From: Silanimonas sp.
GTDB taxonomy: Bacteria > Pseudomonadota > Gammaproteobacteria > Xanthomonadales > Xanthomonadaceae
DNA length: 64,000 nt
Reading direction: 5' to 3'
Assembly (NCBI GenBank): GCA_018334015.1
Contig: JAGXTI010000024.1
Location: forward strand, 1-64,000
Below the pieces are notes generated by a model, which had not been told where the DNA came from, searched no databases, and saw only the letters and a list, made by a program, of their open reading frames with translations. Position numbers and translations under genes: made by a program. Below, one piece after another: positions 28,174 to 41,625 of this stretch (position 1 is its first letter; each line of letters begins with the position of its first letter).

Positions 28174-28851
28174 CTAGAGCGAAAGGAAATTGGCGAGCAG
28201 GCGAGCACCGGTGGTCGCGCTGCGTTCGGGGTGGCATTGCGCGCCCATCACCCGGCCGCGCGCGGCGATCGCGGCAAAGGGCTGGCCGTGCGTGCAGGTG
28301 GCGAGCGTGTTGGTGGTGCCGCGGTAGGCGTAGCCGTGCACGAAATAGGCGTGGCGGCCATCGACACCGGCCAGCAGCGGATGCATCGCGGCTTCCGGAG
28401 AAACGGCTTGCAGGCGGTTCCAGCCCATGTGTGGCACCCGTACCCCCGGCGTTTCGGGCAGGCCTTCAACCCGGCCCGGCAACAGGCCCAGGCAGGCGAC
28501 GTCGCCCTCCACCGAATGCTCGAACAGCAGTTGCATGCCCACACAGATGCCGAGCAAGGGCTGGCTCAGGCTCGGGATCAGTCGATCGAGGCCGTTGGCA
28601 CGCAGCCTTGCCATCGCCGGTGCGGCCGCACCCACGCCGGGCAGCAGCACATGCGTAGCGGCACGGATCCGCTGCGCATCGCTGCTGACCGGCGCCTCCA
28701 CACCCAGACGGGCGAAAGCGGCCTGCACCGAGCCGAGGTTGGCGCCACCGGAATCGAGCAGTACCAGACGAATGCGCGAGGCATCGAGTTTGGGCAAGGA
28801 CGCGGCTGCGGTCGCCGCGCATGCCGTTGTGCTGGCTTCGCTGACGGTCAC
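28174..28851 (-). CDS. hisH: Imidazole glycerol phosphate synthase, glutamine amidotransferase subunit
   Basis: The 225-residue class I amidotransferase feeds ammonia to HisF. The catalytic triad is visible as [11 protein letters not shown] (Cys) and GAQCHPERS (His, Glu). [13 protein letters not shown] is the N-terminal glycine-rich loop. The start taken is GTG 28851, which overlaps the hisB stop as GTGA. This leaves about 25 residues of Ala/Ser-rich extension before the usual HisH start region ([15 protein letters not shown]). A later start is possible but no other good site was seen. Confidence 0.92.
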   Translation of the reverse strand: MTVSEASTTACAATAAASLPKLDASRIRLVLLDSGGANLGSVQAAFARLGVEAPVSSDAQRIRAATHVLLPGVGAAAPAMARLRANGLDRLIPSLSQPLLGICVGMQLLFEHSVEGDVACLGLLPGRVEGLPETPGVRVPHMGWNRLQAVSPEAAMHPLLAGVDGRHAYFVHGYAYRGTTNTLATCTHGQPFAAIAARGRVMGAQCHPERSATTGARLLANFLSL

Positions 28852-29990
28852 AACAGGCCCTTGGTGCTGGGCAGGGCCGTGCCCTCGCGACGGATCGCTT
28901 GTCGCAGCGCGCGCGCGACGACTTTGAAGCAGGCCTCGACCATGTGGTGGGTATTCTCGCCACGCACCTGCAGGTGCAGGTTCAGGCCGGCGGTTTCGCA
29001 CAGCGAGCGAAAGAAGTGCGGCACCAGTTCGGTGGCAAGCCCGCCCACTTCGGCGCGTGGGAACGTGCCCTCGAAGACGAAGTAAGGCCGGCCGGAGAAA
29101 TCGATCACCGCAGCGGCGCGGGTCTCATCCATCGGCAACGCGAAGGCGGCACGGGCGGCGTCGCCGAAGGCGCCTGCATCGACCTGCGCGGAGTCGCGGC
29201 CCTGCCCTTCGCCACCGTCGTAGCCGTAGCGGCCGATGCCGCGCTTGTCGCCGAGCGCCTGCTTCAGGGCCTGGCCGATCGCCAGAGCGCAATCCTCGAC
29301 GGTGTGGTGCTCATCGATGTGCAAATCGCCCGCACAGCGCACCGCCAGCCCGAAGCCGCCGTGCTTGCCGAGCTGCTCCAGCATGTGATCGAAAAAACCC
29401 AGCCCGGTGGCGATGGCCGGTTCGCAGGCACGGTCTAGCTCGACCCGCACGCTGATCCGAGTCTCTTTCGTCACCCGGTCGATGCGGGCGATGCGCGGCG
29501 AAGCGGTGAGTGCATGGGCGATACCAGCCCAATCGTGGTGGCCGTCTTTCAGGCGGAAGCCACGCACACCCAGGTTGGTGGCGAACTGCAGGTCGGTCTC
29601 GCGGTCGCCGACCATGGCGCTGGCGGCCAAGTCGATGTCGCGGTCGCGCAGGTAGTGCATCACCATGCCAATGCCCGGCTTGCGGGTCGGCTTGTTCTCG
29701 TGGGCGAAGCTCGCGTCGATCAGCACCTCGCGGAAGGTGATGCCCTGCGATCCGAGGATCTGCAACAGCAGACGCTGCGGGCCTTCGAAAGCCTCGCGCG
29801 GAAAGCCGGGCGTGCCGAGGCCGTCCTGGTTGCTGACCATCACGAACTGGAAACCGGCATCGCGGAGCTGCTGCAGGGCCGCGATGCAGCCCGGCGTCAG
29901 ACGGAACTTCTCGAAGGCATCGATCTGCTCGTCGGCGGGCTCGTCGATCAGCACGCCGTCACGGTCGATGAAAAGGATCTTCTGGGGCAT
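28848..29990 (-). CDS. hisB: Bifunctional histidinol-phosphatase / imidazoleglycerol-phosphate dehydratase
   Basis: The 380-residue fusion has an N-terminal HAD phosphatase domain ([12 protein letters not shown] as nucleophile motif; [12 protein letters not shown]) and, from about 185, the IGPD domain with the two metal-binding His motifs ([26 protein letters not shown] and [14 protein letters not shown]). The fused form is typical of gammaproteobacteria. It lies 3 nt after hisC. Confidence 0.95.
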   Translation of the reverse strand: MPQKILFIDRDGVLIDEPADEQIDAFEKFRLTPGCIAALQQLRDAGFQFVMVSNQDGLGTPGFPREAFEGPQRLLLQILGSQGITFREVLIDASFAHENKPTRKPGIGMVMHYLRDRDIDLAASAMVGDRETDLQFATNLGVRGFRLKDGHHDWAGIAHALTASPRIARIDRVTKETRISVRVELDRACEPAIATGLGFFDHMLEQLGKHGGFGLAVRCAGDLHIDEHHTVEDCALAIGQALKQALGDKRGIGRYGYDGGEGQGRDSAQVDAGAFGDAARAAFALPMDETRAAAVIDFSGRPYFVFEGTFPRAEVGGLATELVPHFFRSLCETAGLNLHLQVRGENTHHMVEACFKVVARALRQAIRREGTALPSTKGLL

Positions 29991-29993
29991 GGC

Positions 29994-31121
29994 TCAGGCT
30001 CGGGACAGGGGCAAAGAGCGCTCAGCAGCAGCGCAACCGGGTCGGGTTGGGGCGAGTGCGGCAAGCATCGCGTCGTTCTCCTCCACGCTGCCGATGCTGA
30101 TGCGCAAGGCATCGTGCAAGCCGGTCTGGGTGCGCTGGTCGCGCACCACCACGCCCGCCGCCAGCAGTGATTGGAAGGCCGCTTCGGCATCGTCGAAACG
30201 CAGCAGCAGGTAATTGGCCTCCGAGGCGTAGACCGCCCGTACGCCGGGCTGGCGCGCCAGCACCGAGGCCACCCGCCCGCGTTCGGCGACGATGCGGCCG
30301 GCGCGGCGACGGGCCTCGTCGGCGGCCGATGCCGAGACCGCCTCCAGCGCCAGGGCCACGGCCGGGGCGGCCAAGGGATAGGGCGGCGCGATGGCGGTCA
30401 GCACGCGGATCAGGGCCGGATCGGCGATCGTGGTGCCAAGCCGGGCTCCGGCCAGCGCGAAGGCTTTCGACAGGGTGCGCAGCACCACCAGATTCGCGAA
30501 CCGTGGCCGCAGCCTGAGCGCGCTCGGCTGTGTGCTGTACTCGGCGTAGGCCTCATCAACGACGACGAGAGCGCGGTCGGCCACCCCCTGCAGCAGGCGC
30601 TCGATCTCGGCCAGCGGCAGCGCATCCCCGGTCGGGTTCGACGGCGAGCAGACGTACAGCAGTTTCACCGGTACGTGCGCAAGCGAAAGCGCCAGCGTAC
30701 GCAGCACAGCGTCGACATCGAAGCGGAAGCGATCGCCTTCATCGACCAGGGGCACCTCGACGACGCGCGCAGCCTGCACGCGAGCGGAAACGGCATACAT
30801 GCCGAACACCGGCGGTGTCACCAGCACGGCCTCGCGCTCGGCACGGCACAGGGCGCGGGTGAGCAGGTCGATACCCTCGTCGCTGCCGCGGGTCATCAAC
30901 AGCGTGTCCTCGGGCACGCCGTAGAGCTCGGCCAGGCGCGTGCGCAAGGCAGCCGGCTGGGGTTCGGGGTAGCGGTTGAGGCCCTGCCCAGGATCGGCCG
31001 GCGAGGCCCAAGGGCTCTCGTTGGCGTTGAGCCAGATGCGGCCCTTGAGGCCGCTCTTGCGCGCCGAGCCGTAACCGCCGAAATCGCACAGGTCGGGGCG
31101 GACGAGATCGAGCACGTTCAT
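29994..31121 (-). CDS. hisC: Histidinol-phosphate aminotransferase
   Basis: The 375-residue fold-type I PLP enzyme converts imidazole acetol phosphate to histidinol phosphate. The PLP lysine is in [16 protein letters not shown]; other family motifs are [20 protein letters not shown] and [10 protein letters not shown]. It overlaps hisD by four bases (ATGA). Confidence 0.95.
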   Translation of the reverse strand: MNVLDLVRPDLCDFGGYGSARKSGLKGRIWLNANESPWASPADPGQGLNRYPEPQPAALRTRLAELYGVPEDTLLMTRGSDEGIDLLTRALCRAEREAVLVTPPVFGMYAVSARVQAARVVEVPLVDEGDRFRFDVDAVLRTLALSLAHVPVKLLYVCSPSNPTGDALPLAEIERLLQGVADRALVVVDEAYAEYSTQPSALRLRPRFANLVVLRTLSKAFALAGARLGTTIADPALIRVLTAIAPPYPLAAPAVALALEAVSASAADEARRRAGRIVAERGRVASVLARQPGVRAVYASEANYLLLRFDDAEAAFQSLLAAGVVVRDQRTQTGLHDALRISIGSVEENDAMLAALAPTRPGCAAAERSLPLSRA

Positions 31122-32416
31122 GCGTCCGCCTCCAGCCGCTGCACCACGGCCTGTGCATGGGCTTCGAGCGATTCGGCACGGGCCAGCGTGAGGGCGCAGG
31201 GGCCGATGGCGCGCAGGCCCTCGCGGCTGACCTGCTGCACGCTGATGCTGCGTTGGAAGCTCGCCACCGACACGCCACTCCAGGCCCGCGCCGCGCCACC
31301 GGTCGGCAGCACATGGTTGGTGCCCGAGCAGTAATCACCCAGTGTCTCTGGGGCGTAATCGCCCAGAAAAATCGAGCCCGCACAAGTGATCATCGGCAGC
31401 CACGTCCGCGGCTCGCGCAGTTGCACGATCAGATGCTCGGGGGCGTAGGCGTTACTGAGTGCGAAGGCTTCATCGAGCGCTGGCAGCACGATCAGGCGGG
31501 CGAAGTCCAAGGCCCGGCTGGCGATCGCCTCGCGCGGCAGGCGCGCCAGTTGGGCCCGGACTTCGGCCTCAACGGCCACGACAAGGCCGGCATCGTCGCT
31601 CAGCAGCAGCACCTGCGAATCCGGGCCGTGCTCGGCCTGCGCCAGCAGGTCGGCGGCGATGAAGGCCGGATTCGCCCCGGCATCGGCGATCACCAGCACC
31701 TCCGAGGGGCCGGCCGGCATGTCGATGGCAGGGCCGTCCGGGCGTGCCGTGACCTGCGATTTCGCCAGCATCACCCAGGCATTGCCGGGGCCGAACAGCT
31801 TGTCGCAGCGCGGCACCGATTCGGTGCCGAAGGCCATCGCCGCGATCGCCTGCGCACCGCCCAGCTTGAACACCCGTTCGATGCCGCACAGCCGCGCCGC
31901 CACCAGCACCGCCGGGTCGGCGCTGCCGTCGCTCCGCGGTGGTGTGCACAGCACCACCTCGCGGCAACCGGCGATCTGGGCCGGCACGCCCAGCATCAGG
32001 GCGGTCGAGGGCAAGGGCGCCGAACCGGCCGGCACGTACAGACCGACGCGGTCGATGGCGCGCAGCACCCGACCGCAGCGCACACCGGGTGCGGTGTCGA
32101 TCTCGAACTCGGTCGGCGCACCGGCGCGATGCCAGGCGATCAAGCGCTCGCGGGCCTCGATCATCGCCGCTCTCAGTGCGGGATCGAGGCCGGCTTCGGC
32201 GGCGGTGAATTCAGCGGCATCGACGGCCAGTGCGTCGAGGTCGACACCATCGAAACCGCGCGTCAAGGCGCGCAGAGCGGCGTCGCCGCCGGTTTTCACC
32301 TCGGCCAGGATGCCTTGCACGGTGGCGATGCGTTCCGCGCTGGCGGTCGAGGGTGGTCGCGCCAGCGCGGCCTCGCGCTCGGTGCTGCTCAGTGTGGCCC
32401 AGTCGAGGATTTTCAT
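31118..32416 (-). CDS. hisD: Histidinol dehydrogenase
   Basis: The 432-residue zinc enzyme oxidises histidinol to histidine in two NAD-dependent steps. Typical stretches are [46 protein letters not shown] and the metal site [10 protein letters not shown], then [15 protein letters not shown]. It follows hisG after 39 nt. Confidence 0.96.
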   Translation of the reverse strand: MKILDWATLSSTEREAALARPPSTASAERIATVQGILAEVKTGGDAALRALTRGFDGVDLDALAVDAAEFTAAEAGLDPALRAAMIEARERLIAWHRAGAPTEFEIDTAPGVRCGRVLRAIDRVGLYVPAGSAPLPSTALMLGVPAQIAGCREVVLCTPPRSDGSADPAVLVAARLCGIERVFKLGGAQAIAAMAFGTESVPRCDKLFGPGNAWVMLAKSQVTARPDGPAIDMPAGPSEVLVIADAGANPAFIAADLLAQAEHGPDSQVLLLSDDAGLVVAVEAEVRAQLARLPREAIASRALDFARLIVLPALDEAFALSNAYAPEHLIVQLREPRTWLPMITCAGSIFLGDYAPETLGDYCSGTNHVLPTGGAARAWSGVSVASFQRSISVQQVSREGLRAIGPCALTLARAESLEAHAQAVVQRLEADA

Positions 32417-32455
32417 GCCTGGCAGTTCGTCATGATCGTGAGTCTGGGGTCGGGC

Positions 32456-33355
32456 TCAGGCCAGCATCTGCTCGACCGGTAGCACCATCAGGGCGCTGGC
32501 ACCGGCCTTCTTCATGTCTTCCAGGCGCTGCCAGGTGAGTGCGGTGCGGCAGAGCGCCTGCACGGCGACACGGTCGCCGCCACCTTCGAGCGGGGTGACC
32601 AGCGGTGCATCGACATCCGGCAGCAGTTTCAGCAACTCGACCAGGGCCGCCCGTTCGGCTTGCAGCATCAACAGCTTCGCCGCCTTCACCGAGAGCACGC
32701 CATCGAGGCGGCGCAGCAGCAGCTCAGCGAGGGTCTGGCGTTCGTCATTGAAAGGCTTGGCCGGTGCCGCGAAGACCGCCTCGCTTTCAAGGATCACCGC
32801 CACCTCCTTGAGCTGGTTCGCCGCCAGGGTGCCGCCAGTGGAAACCAGGTCGCAGATGGTTTCGGCCTTGCCGAGGCGTGGCGCGATCTCCACCGAACCG
32901 GAGAGCAGCACCGGCTCGGCATCGACGGCCTGCTCGCGAAGCCAGTCCGCCAGCAGCGCCGGGTAGCTCGTCGCGCAACGCAGGCCGGCGAGACGCTCAG
33001 GCCCCGGCCAGTCCCAGTCCTGCGGCACGGCCACCGACAGGCGGCAGCGGCCAAACCCGAGTCGGCTCAGCACCTTGAAGGCCTCCTCCTCCCCTTTGGC
33101 CTTGCGCTCCAGGCCCTGTTCGGCCAGCACGTTGAGGCCCACGATGCCGAGGTCGCAGACCCCTTCGGCGATCAGGCCGGGGATGTCGTCGTCGCGGACC
33201 AGCAACAGGTCGATCGGCAGCGATTCGCCGTAGCAGAACAGCCGATCACGACTTTCACGGAAAACCAGGCCGGCGCGGGCCAGAAGCTCGCGGGCGGGGT
33301 CGGACAGGCGCCCGGATTTCTGGATGGCGATGCGCAAGCGGTCGTGCGTCCGCAT
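32456..33355 (-). CDS. hisG: ATP phosphoribosyltransferase (long form)
   Basis: The 299-residue protein catalyses the first and feedback-controlled step of histidine synthesis. It has the catalytic HisG core ([52 protein letters not shown]) plus a C-terminal ACT-like regulatory domain (about 225-299). That makes it the long HisG(L), which works without HisZ. ATG 33355 is chosen over the longer open frame, whose extra part overlaps the regulator gene. Confidence 0.95.
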   Translation of the reverse strand: MRTHDRLRIAIQKSGRLSDPARELLARAGLVFRESRDRLFCYGESLPIDLLLVRDDDIPGLIAEGVCDLGIVGLNVLAEQGLERKAKGEEEAFKVLSRLGFGRCRLSVAVPQDWDWPGPERLAGLRCATSYPALLADWLREQAVDAEPVLLSGSVEIAPRLGKAETICDLVSTGGTLAANQLKEVAVILESEAVFAAPAKPFNDERQTLAELLLRRLDGVLSVKAAKLLMLQAERAALVELLKLLPDVDAPLVTPLEGGGDRVAVQALCRTALTWQRLEDMKKAGASALMVLPVEQMLA

Positions 33356-33392
33356 GGTGCGGGCTCCGTGGTCGATCAAAAGAGGTGGGGGA

Positions 33393-33761
33393 TCAGCGGT
33401 GGGTGTCGTGGCCGGGCGCGGCATGGGCCGTTCCCGGCAGGCGATGCCCCAGCCGCTCGGCAGCGATCCGGTAGCCCCCGGCACCGAAACCGAGGCAGCG
33501 GGCGACGCGCCCCACCGTCGTCACGCTGATGCCGGTGCGATCGTGGATGTCGCGGTAGGCCCGGCCTTCGGCCAGTTCAGGCACCACCGCCCAGCGGTCG
33601 GCCAGGGCCTCGAGTTCGGCCGGGGTGCACAGATCGATCAAGAAACGGCGCATCGCCTCCGGTTCGCGCAACGCGCAAAGCGCCTCGATCAGGGCATCGA
33701 GGCGTGCGCTGGCCTCCGGCGCGGCGGGATCGGGGCGGTCGAGGGCGGGGCGTCGCTTCAT
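33393..33761 (-). CDS. TrpR-family (YerC/YecD-like) regulator of the his operon
   Basis: The 122-residue protein belongs to the Trp-repressor superfamily. It has helical [22 protein letters not shown] followed by the helix-turn-helix [24 protein letters not shown]. It is the first gene of the minus-strand his run, with hisG starting 37 nt after its stop, so it probably represses the operon and itself in response to histidine or a related ligand. ATG 33761 fits the predicted transcript start; a TTG three codons upstream is less likely. A dyad lies in its promoter. Confidence 0.85.
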   Translation of the reverse strand: MKRRPALDRPDPAAPEASARLDALIEALCALREPEAMRRFLIDLCTPAELEALADRWAVVPELAEGRAYRDIHDRTGISVTTVGRVARCLGFGAGGYRIAAERLGHRLPGTAHAAPGHDTHR

Positions 33762-33767
33762 GCCGCG

Positions 33768-33798
33768 CAATGTAATAGCGCGCTAGTGCATTGGTCAA
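33768..33798 (-). promoter_or_regulatory. his operon promoter with embedded repressor dyad
   Basis: On the minus strand, TTGACC (33798-33793) and TTACAT (33775-33770) are separated by exactly 17 nt. The spacer is filled by the perfect palindrome TAGCGCGCTA (33776-33785). This is flanked symmetrically by CAATG (33768) and CATTG (33793 end), giving a 26-bp dyad centred at 33780.5. The -10 ends 8 nt before the regulator ATG. A bound TrpR-family dimer would block RNA polymerase. Confidence 0.75.
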
Positions 33799-33821
33799 GC
33801 CCTCCGGCCTGTGCCCCGCGC

Positions 33822-33827
33822 TACACT
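33822..33827 (+). promoter_or_regulatory. -10 element of mfd, nearly leaderless
   Basis: TACACT ends 10 nt before the mfd ATG, implying a leader of only a few nt. The site is about 30 bp from the his operator dyad, so divergent control is conceivable. Confidence 0.45.
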
Positions 33828-33837
33828 CCGCGACCTC

Positions 33838-37287
<3,450 letters not shown>

Positions 37288-37298
37288 TGGCCGCGGTC

Positions 37299-38015
37299 TC
37301 AGCGGCGGTTGGCGAGGTGCTCCATCGCCGTGTAGTGGTGGACAAACCAGCCGCTGCCGCCACTCCGGGCGAGGGCGAGCGCGGCAGCCGCCACCTGCGT
37401 GGCCTCGATCGCACGGTAACGCGCCAAGGGTCCCAGCAGGATGGGCCGAAGCGCGTTCATCAGCACCTTGCCCACGGTCTCGGCCCGACGCGGTTCCCTG
37501 CGTGGGCCGAGCAACAAACCCGGCCGAAGGATGTCAACCCGCGGGAAATTCTGCTCGGCCAAACCGCGCTCGGCCTCGGCCTTGACCCGCAAGTAGAAGC
37601 TGCCGGCACGCGGGTGCGCACCGACCGAGGACACCAGAATGGCGTGGCGCACACCGATCCGCCGGGCGATGCTGGCGAAGCGCAGCACCAGGTCACGGTC
37701 GATCGCAGCGAACGCTGCTGAACTTCCGGCCTGGGCACGGGTGGTGCCGAGAGCACAAATCCAGACCTCGGCCCGTTCGCCACGAAACAGCTGATCGAGG
37801 CTGCGGTCACCTTGGCGCAGCGCACGCTCGGCATCGAATTGCGGATTGCAAAGGCCTTGCGCGCTGTGTGGCAGGGGGCGTCGGCTGGGTGCCAGCACCT
37901 CGAGTTCTGCGTGCAACAGAGCCTGCAACACCTGCCCGCCGACCAAGCCACTGGCCCCGCAGAGCAGCACGCGCGGCCCAGCGGCGACAGGTATGGAAGT
38001 CGGGCCGACAGGCAT
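37299..38015 (-). CDS. NAD(P)-binding epimerase-like protein (HTATIP2/YbjT type)
   Basis: The 238-residue Rossmann protein has an N-terminal dinucleotide loop LLCGASGLVGGQVLQALL and an atypical-SDR core (WICALGTTRAQAGS, ILVSSVGAHPRAGSFYLRVKAEAERGL, ILRPGLLLGPR). It resembles TIP30/oxidoreductase-like NAD(P)H-binding proteins. The substrate is unknown. ATG 38015 is preferred because the longer frame runs through the divergent promoter region. It is convergent with mfd, with an 11-nt gap. Confidence 0.82.
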   Translation of the reverse strand: MPVGPTSIPVAAGPRVLLCGASGLVGGQVLQALLHAELEVLAPSRRPLPHSAQGLCNPQFDAERALRQGDRSLDQLFRGERAEVWICALGTTRAQAGSSAAFAAIDRDLVLRFASIARRIGVRHAILVSSVGAHPRAGSFYLRVKAEAERGLAEQNFPRVDILRPGLLLGPRREPRRAETVGKVLMNALRPILLGPLARYRAIEATQVAAAALALARSGGSGWFVHHYTAMEHLANRR

Positions 38016-38095
38016 GGCGGGGCCAAAACGGGATTCAACCGAAATTAGCACGCGATCCGGCCACACTTTTGCGAGGTGGATCACGCTTTTTCGGG

Positions 38096-38139
38096 CTTGC
38101 ATCCTGAATGCGCTTTTATGATAATCAATCGCATTAGCA
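38096..38139 (+). promoter_or_regulatory. Promoter with Fur-box-like sequence for the TonB receptor
   Basis: CTTGCA (38096-38101) and TATGAT (38118-38123) are spaced by 16 nt. Overlapping the -10, GATAATCAATCGCATTAGC (38121-38139) matches the 19-bp Fur consensus at 13 positions by eye. The receptor gene begins 30 nt further. Iron-dependent repression is inferred. Confidence 0.6.
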
Positions 38140-38168
38140 ATCCTCTTTGCATCCACTGGTCCTGACCC

Positions 38169-40328
38169 ATGCCCCGTTCACTTCTGCCTGCTGCCCTCCC
38201 CGTCGCCATCACCCTTGCCCTGCTGACCGCCCCGCCGCTCGCCGCCCAGGCGCCGCAAGCCGCTAACACGGCCATTGCCGCAGGTACAGCGCCCAAGCTG
38301 CCGGCGGTCGAGGCCGAGAACGGCGACCTGCACCCAGCGGATCTCGACAGTCCGCCCCACCTCGAATACGGCAAGCTGCTGATCGGCAAAAAAGCCACAC
38401 AGGTGCTGTTGGACGAGCAGCCGGTGGTCTCGAACCAGCAGTTCCGCCAGACCCTCGCCCGCACGCCGGGCCTGCTGGTGTCCGACCAGCCCTCGCCGGG
38501 TTTTTTCAACGTCAACTACCGTGGCCTCGGCGATCCGCACGAGTCCGAGTTCATCCTGTTCGCGGTCGACGGCTTTCCGGTGTTGGCCGACTGGTTCGGT
38601 TACCCCACCCTCTACCACACCCCGCCGCACCAGCAGATCGAGCGCGTCAACCTGATCCGCGGTGGCGGCAGCCTGCTGTACGGGCCGCAGCCGGGGCCGG
38701 TGGTCGATCTGGTGCTGCGCGGGCCGGAACTGGATCGTCCGGCCCATTCGCGGATCGACCTGCTGGGCGGCAGTGACGGGTTCTTGAGCACCTACGTCGA
38801 AGCCGGTGCCGGCAGCGCCGATCGCGCCTGGTTCCTCTCGGCCAACCACGCGCAGGACGATGGCCAGCGCCTCAACAGCGGTTACGAGATGCAGGGCCTG
38901 CGCGCTGCCACGCTCTGGCAGCCGGTCGAGGGCCAGCGTTGGACCTTCGATTTGAGCGGCTTCCGCTCGAGCTCGCGCGAACCCGGCCGTCTGACCGGTG
39001 CGCAGTTCGCCGCCGATCCGATGCAGAGCACCGCCACCACCAACGTGATCTGGATCGACCGGGTCGATCTCGCCCTTGGCCACCAGCGCACGCTGGGCGA
39101 GGACAGCGAGCTCAACGTCCGGCTCTTCCACTGGTATATGGACCGCTACAGCCGGCGTGCCGCCTTCACGCCAATGACGGCGCCGCCGCCGGCCTTCACC
39201 ACCTTCGACCGCCAGCAGTTCCATGTTACCGCCGCCGATGCGCGGGTCTCGACCGCTTGGGGAGAGGGCCATCTGCTGACTTTCGGCAGCACCCTGTACG
39301 TCAGCGACAGCCCGCGCTACCAGCGCCGCAGCGCCAACCTGAGCGGCGAGAGGGGAAGCGGCGAGACTTGGAGTTTCGCCCAGCAGCGCGACAACCGCTA
39401 CGCCGCGTTGTTCATCGAGAACGCCTTCCAGGTCGGGGCTTGGACCCTGGTGCCCGGCCTGCGCCAGGAGCATCTGGTGATGGGCATCGAGGAACCGCTG
39501 CGGCTGGCCAGCCTGCGCCGTGCGGCGATCGACCGCGAGTTCACCCGCAGCGAAACCCTGCTCGGCTTCGGTGCCACCCGTCTGCTGGACGCGAACTGGC
39601 GCTTCTACGCCAACGCTTCGCAGGGTTACCGGCCGATGCGCTACGACGATCTCGCCAACCCGACCGCCGAATTGGCCGGCATCAACGACCCCGATCCGGC
39701 GCGTTCGATGCAGTACGAGATCGGCGTGCGCGGCAATCCGACACCGGGCCTGATGATCGAGGCCAGCCTGTTCCGTATCGATTTCGAGGACAAGATCGAG
39801 CAGCGCGTGGTCAATGTCACCGACATCGAGCGGGTCAACTCGGGCGATGCCCGCCACCAGGGCATCGAGTTCTCGATCGACTGGAACCTGCTGGCCGGCC
39901 GGCCCGGCGACGATGCCCTGGTGCTGTTCACCAACGCCAGCCTGCTGGATGCCGAGATCGTCCGCTCGCGCAACCCCGCCCTGCTGGGCCGCACGCCGCA
40001 ATTCGCACCGGAGCGCGTCCTGCGCGCCGGCCTGCTCTGGAAAGGTGCTGACGGCAGCCGCGTGGCGCTCACCGGCAGCCATCTTTCCGATCAGTTCTGG
40101 CAGGACAGCAATCTGCCGCTGGGCACCGGTGCGGCCACCATTCCGGCCCGGATCGCGCCGGTCACGGTCTGGGACCTCGGCGTCGAATGGCCCCTGCTCG
40201 AGGATGTGCGCCTGCTGGCCGGCGTCAACAACCTCACCGACAAGATCTACTACAACCGCGTCCGCACCGACGGCATCGACGTGGCCCCGCGTCGCAGCAC
40301 CCACCTCGGGGTGAGCTGGCGCTTCTGA
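38169..40328 (+). CDS. TonB-dependent receptor (Fe-siderophore/FecA-like)
   Basis: The 719-residue outer-membrane protein has a signal peptide cleaved near AQA (residue 26-28), a plug domain (about 75-205; QTLARTPGLLVSDQ, NVNYRGLGDPHESEFILFAVDGFPV, IERVNLIRGGGSLLYGPQPG) and a beta barrel ending in the aromatic-terminated SWRF. The plug has the usual GGGSLLYG loop. The Fur-like site upstream suggests an iron chelate as substrate. It is divergent from the Rossmann protein and convergent with the phytase-like gene. Confidence 0.9.
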   Translation: MPRSLLPAALPVAITLALLTAPPLAAQAPQAANTAIAAGTAPKLPAVEAENGDLHPADLDSPPHLEYGKLLIGKKATQVLLDEQPVVSNQQFRQTLARTPGLLVSDQPSPGFFNVNYRGLGDPHESEFILFAVDGFPVLADWFGYPTLYHTPPHQQIERVNLIRGGGSLLYGPQPGPVVDLVLRGPELDRPAHSRIDLLGGSDGFLSTYVEAGAGSADRAWFLSANHAQDDGQRLNSGYEMQGLRAATLWQPVEGQRWTFDLSGFRSSSREPGRLTGAQFAADPMQSTATTNVIWIDRVDLALGHQRTLGEDSELNVRLFHWYMDRYSRRAAFTPMTAPPPAFTTFDRQQFHVTAADARVSTAWGEGHLLTFGSTLYVSDSPRYQRRSANLSGERGSGETWSFAQQRDNRYAALFIENAFQVGAWTLVPGLRQEHLVMGIEEPLRLASLRRAAIDREFTRSETLLGFGATRLLDANWRFYANASQGYRPMRYDDLANPTAELAGINDPDPARSMQYEIGVRGNPTPGLMIEASLFRIDFEDKIEQRVVNVTDIERVNSGDARHQGIEFSIDWNLLAGRPGDDALVLFTNASLLDAEIVRSRNPALLGRTPQFAPERVLRAGLLWKGADGSRVALTGSHLSDQFWQDSNLPLGTGAATIPARIAPVTVWDLGVEWPLLEDVRLLAGVNNLTDKIYYNRVRTDGIDVAPRRSTHLGVSWRF

Positions 40329-40338
40329 GGCCGCGGGG

Positions 40339-41625
40339 TCAGTACAGCGGCTCGGGCAGGCGGATGCGCAGGAACTCGGTGTCATCCGCCGCCGCCCGCC
40401 GGCCACCGCCGTAGGGGAAATTGTTGTCGTTGGCCACCAGCAGGGTGCGTGCATCGAGCAGCAGCAGGTTCTCGATGGTGACATAGGGAAAGGTGAACAC
40501 CCGCTCGCCGTCGCCATCGAGGTCGTGCGGGTCGTCCAGCCGCATCAGGTCGACCAGCAGGCGCTTGGGCAATTCGCCACCGACCGGCAGATCGGCCAGG
40601 TCGATCAGGAAAATCCGCTTGAACGGTGCTGGCTCCGCTGCGGTGGCGGTGCTGGCGTTGCGTTCGATCACGAGGAAGCGGGTCGCGTCCACCGCCACCA
40701 GATCACCGATGTGGGTGCCCTGTGGGTGCAGGCGGTATCGGAAGTAGCGCCCGCTGTAGGCCGCCGTCGCCAGATCGAACTCGCTCAAACGCAGGCTGCC
40801 CTCGGAATCGCCCTCGATCGGGCGTTCCAGCAGGGTGAACAACCGCTGCCCGTCCGGATGGAGGGCCATGCCCTCGAAACCGCCCGAGGCCGGCAGGTTG
40901 GCCACGGCCCGACCGGCGCGCACTTCGCCGTGCTGCGGCGAATAGACTCCGGGCAAGGGAATGGGCGGGCGCAGCAGACGGCCGCTTGCATCGCTGTGCA
41001 GCAGGTAGGGGCCGAATTCATCACCGAACCAGAAGTGGCCCTGCGCATCGCGCTGGAAGGATTCGAGATCGAAATCGGCACCGGTAAGCAGGCGTCCGGC
41101 TCGAAGCTCGGGCGCGATCTCGGGCTGCGTCGGGTCCTTGCCGTGGTGGCGGTGATCGGCCTCGATCGCGCGGCCGAGCCGGTGCTGGGCGTCATCGAGT
41201 TCAAGCCGGCTGCGGCGATCGAAGGCCGGCCGCACCTCGCCGCTGTGCCAGTCGGCGGGCTGCACGCGACCGCTGCCGCCGCCGGCATGTCGCCAGTCGA
41301 TGCGCAAGGCGTAGGCGCGCAGCAGGGCATCACGCGAATTGGCCTGGGTGCCGAAACCGTTGTCGACCAACACATGAAAAACGTCCGGGCGCGGGCCGCG
41401 CAGCACCGCCGAAAAACCCTGCACCGGCTGGCGATCCAGAAAGGGCGGCGGATGGCTGCCCCAGGGGTTGGCGGCGGCGAACTGGCCCGAGGTCGGGCCG
41501 TCGCTGAACGTGCCGGCCGGCAGGTGGGCCCAGCCGCTCAGGGTCTGGGCGAGTGCCGCCAGCGGCAGGCCACCGGCCAGCAGCAGCACGCCACATTCGC
41601 GCCGCCACCGACAGCGGGCTTTCAT
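40339..41625 (-). CDS. Esterase-like activity of phytase family protein
   Basis: The 428-residue exported protein has an N-terminal hydrophobic signal (VLLLAGGLPLAALAQ) and a beta-propeller-like domain of the 'esterase-like activity of phytase' type. Typical stretches are DFDLESFQRDAQGHFWFGDEFGPYLLH, GGFEGMALHPDGQRLFTLLE and FLVIERNAS. Members are predicted periplasmic or secreted phosphoesterases; the substrate is unknown. Its ATG overlaps the fumarase stop (ATGA), so it is probably translated from the fumarase mRNA. Confidence 0.85.
   Translation of the reverse strand: MKARCRWRRECGVLLLAGGLPLAALAQTLSGWAHLPAGTFSDGPTSGQFAAANPWGSHPPPFLDRQPVQGFSAVLRGPRPDVFHVLVDNGFGTQANSRDALLRAYALRIDWRHAGGGSGRVQPADWHSGEVRPAFDRRSRLELDDAQHRLGRAIEADHRHHGKDPTQPEIAPELRAGRLLTGADFDLESFQRDAQGHFWFGDEFGPYLLHSDASGRLLRPPIPLPGVYSPQHGEVRAGRAVANLPASGGFEGMALHPDGQRLFTLLERPIEGDSEGSLRLSEFDLATAAYSGRYFRYRLHPQGTHIGDLVAVDATRFLVIERNASTATAAEPAPFKRIFLIDLADLPVGGELPKRLLVDLMRLDDPHDLDGDGERVFTFPYVTIENLLLLDARTLLVANDNNFPYGGGRRAAADDTEFLRIRLPEPLY

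Noticed and set aside
33762-33770. TTG at 33770 as the start of the his regulator
   Set aside because: It would overlap the -10 hexamer, and ATG 33761 fits the expected transcript start better.
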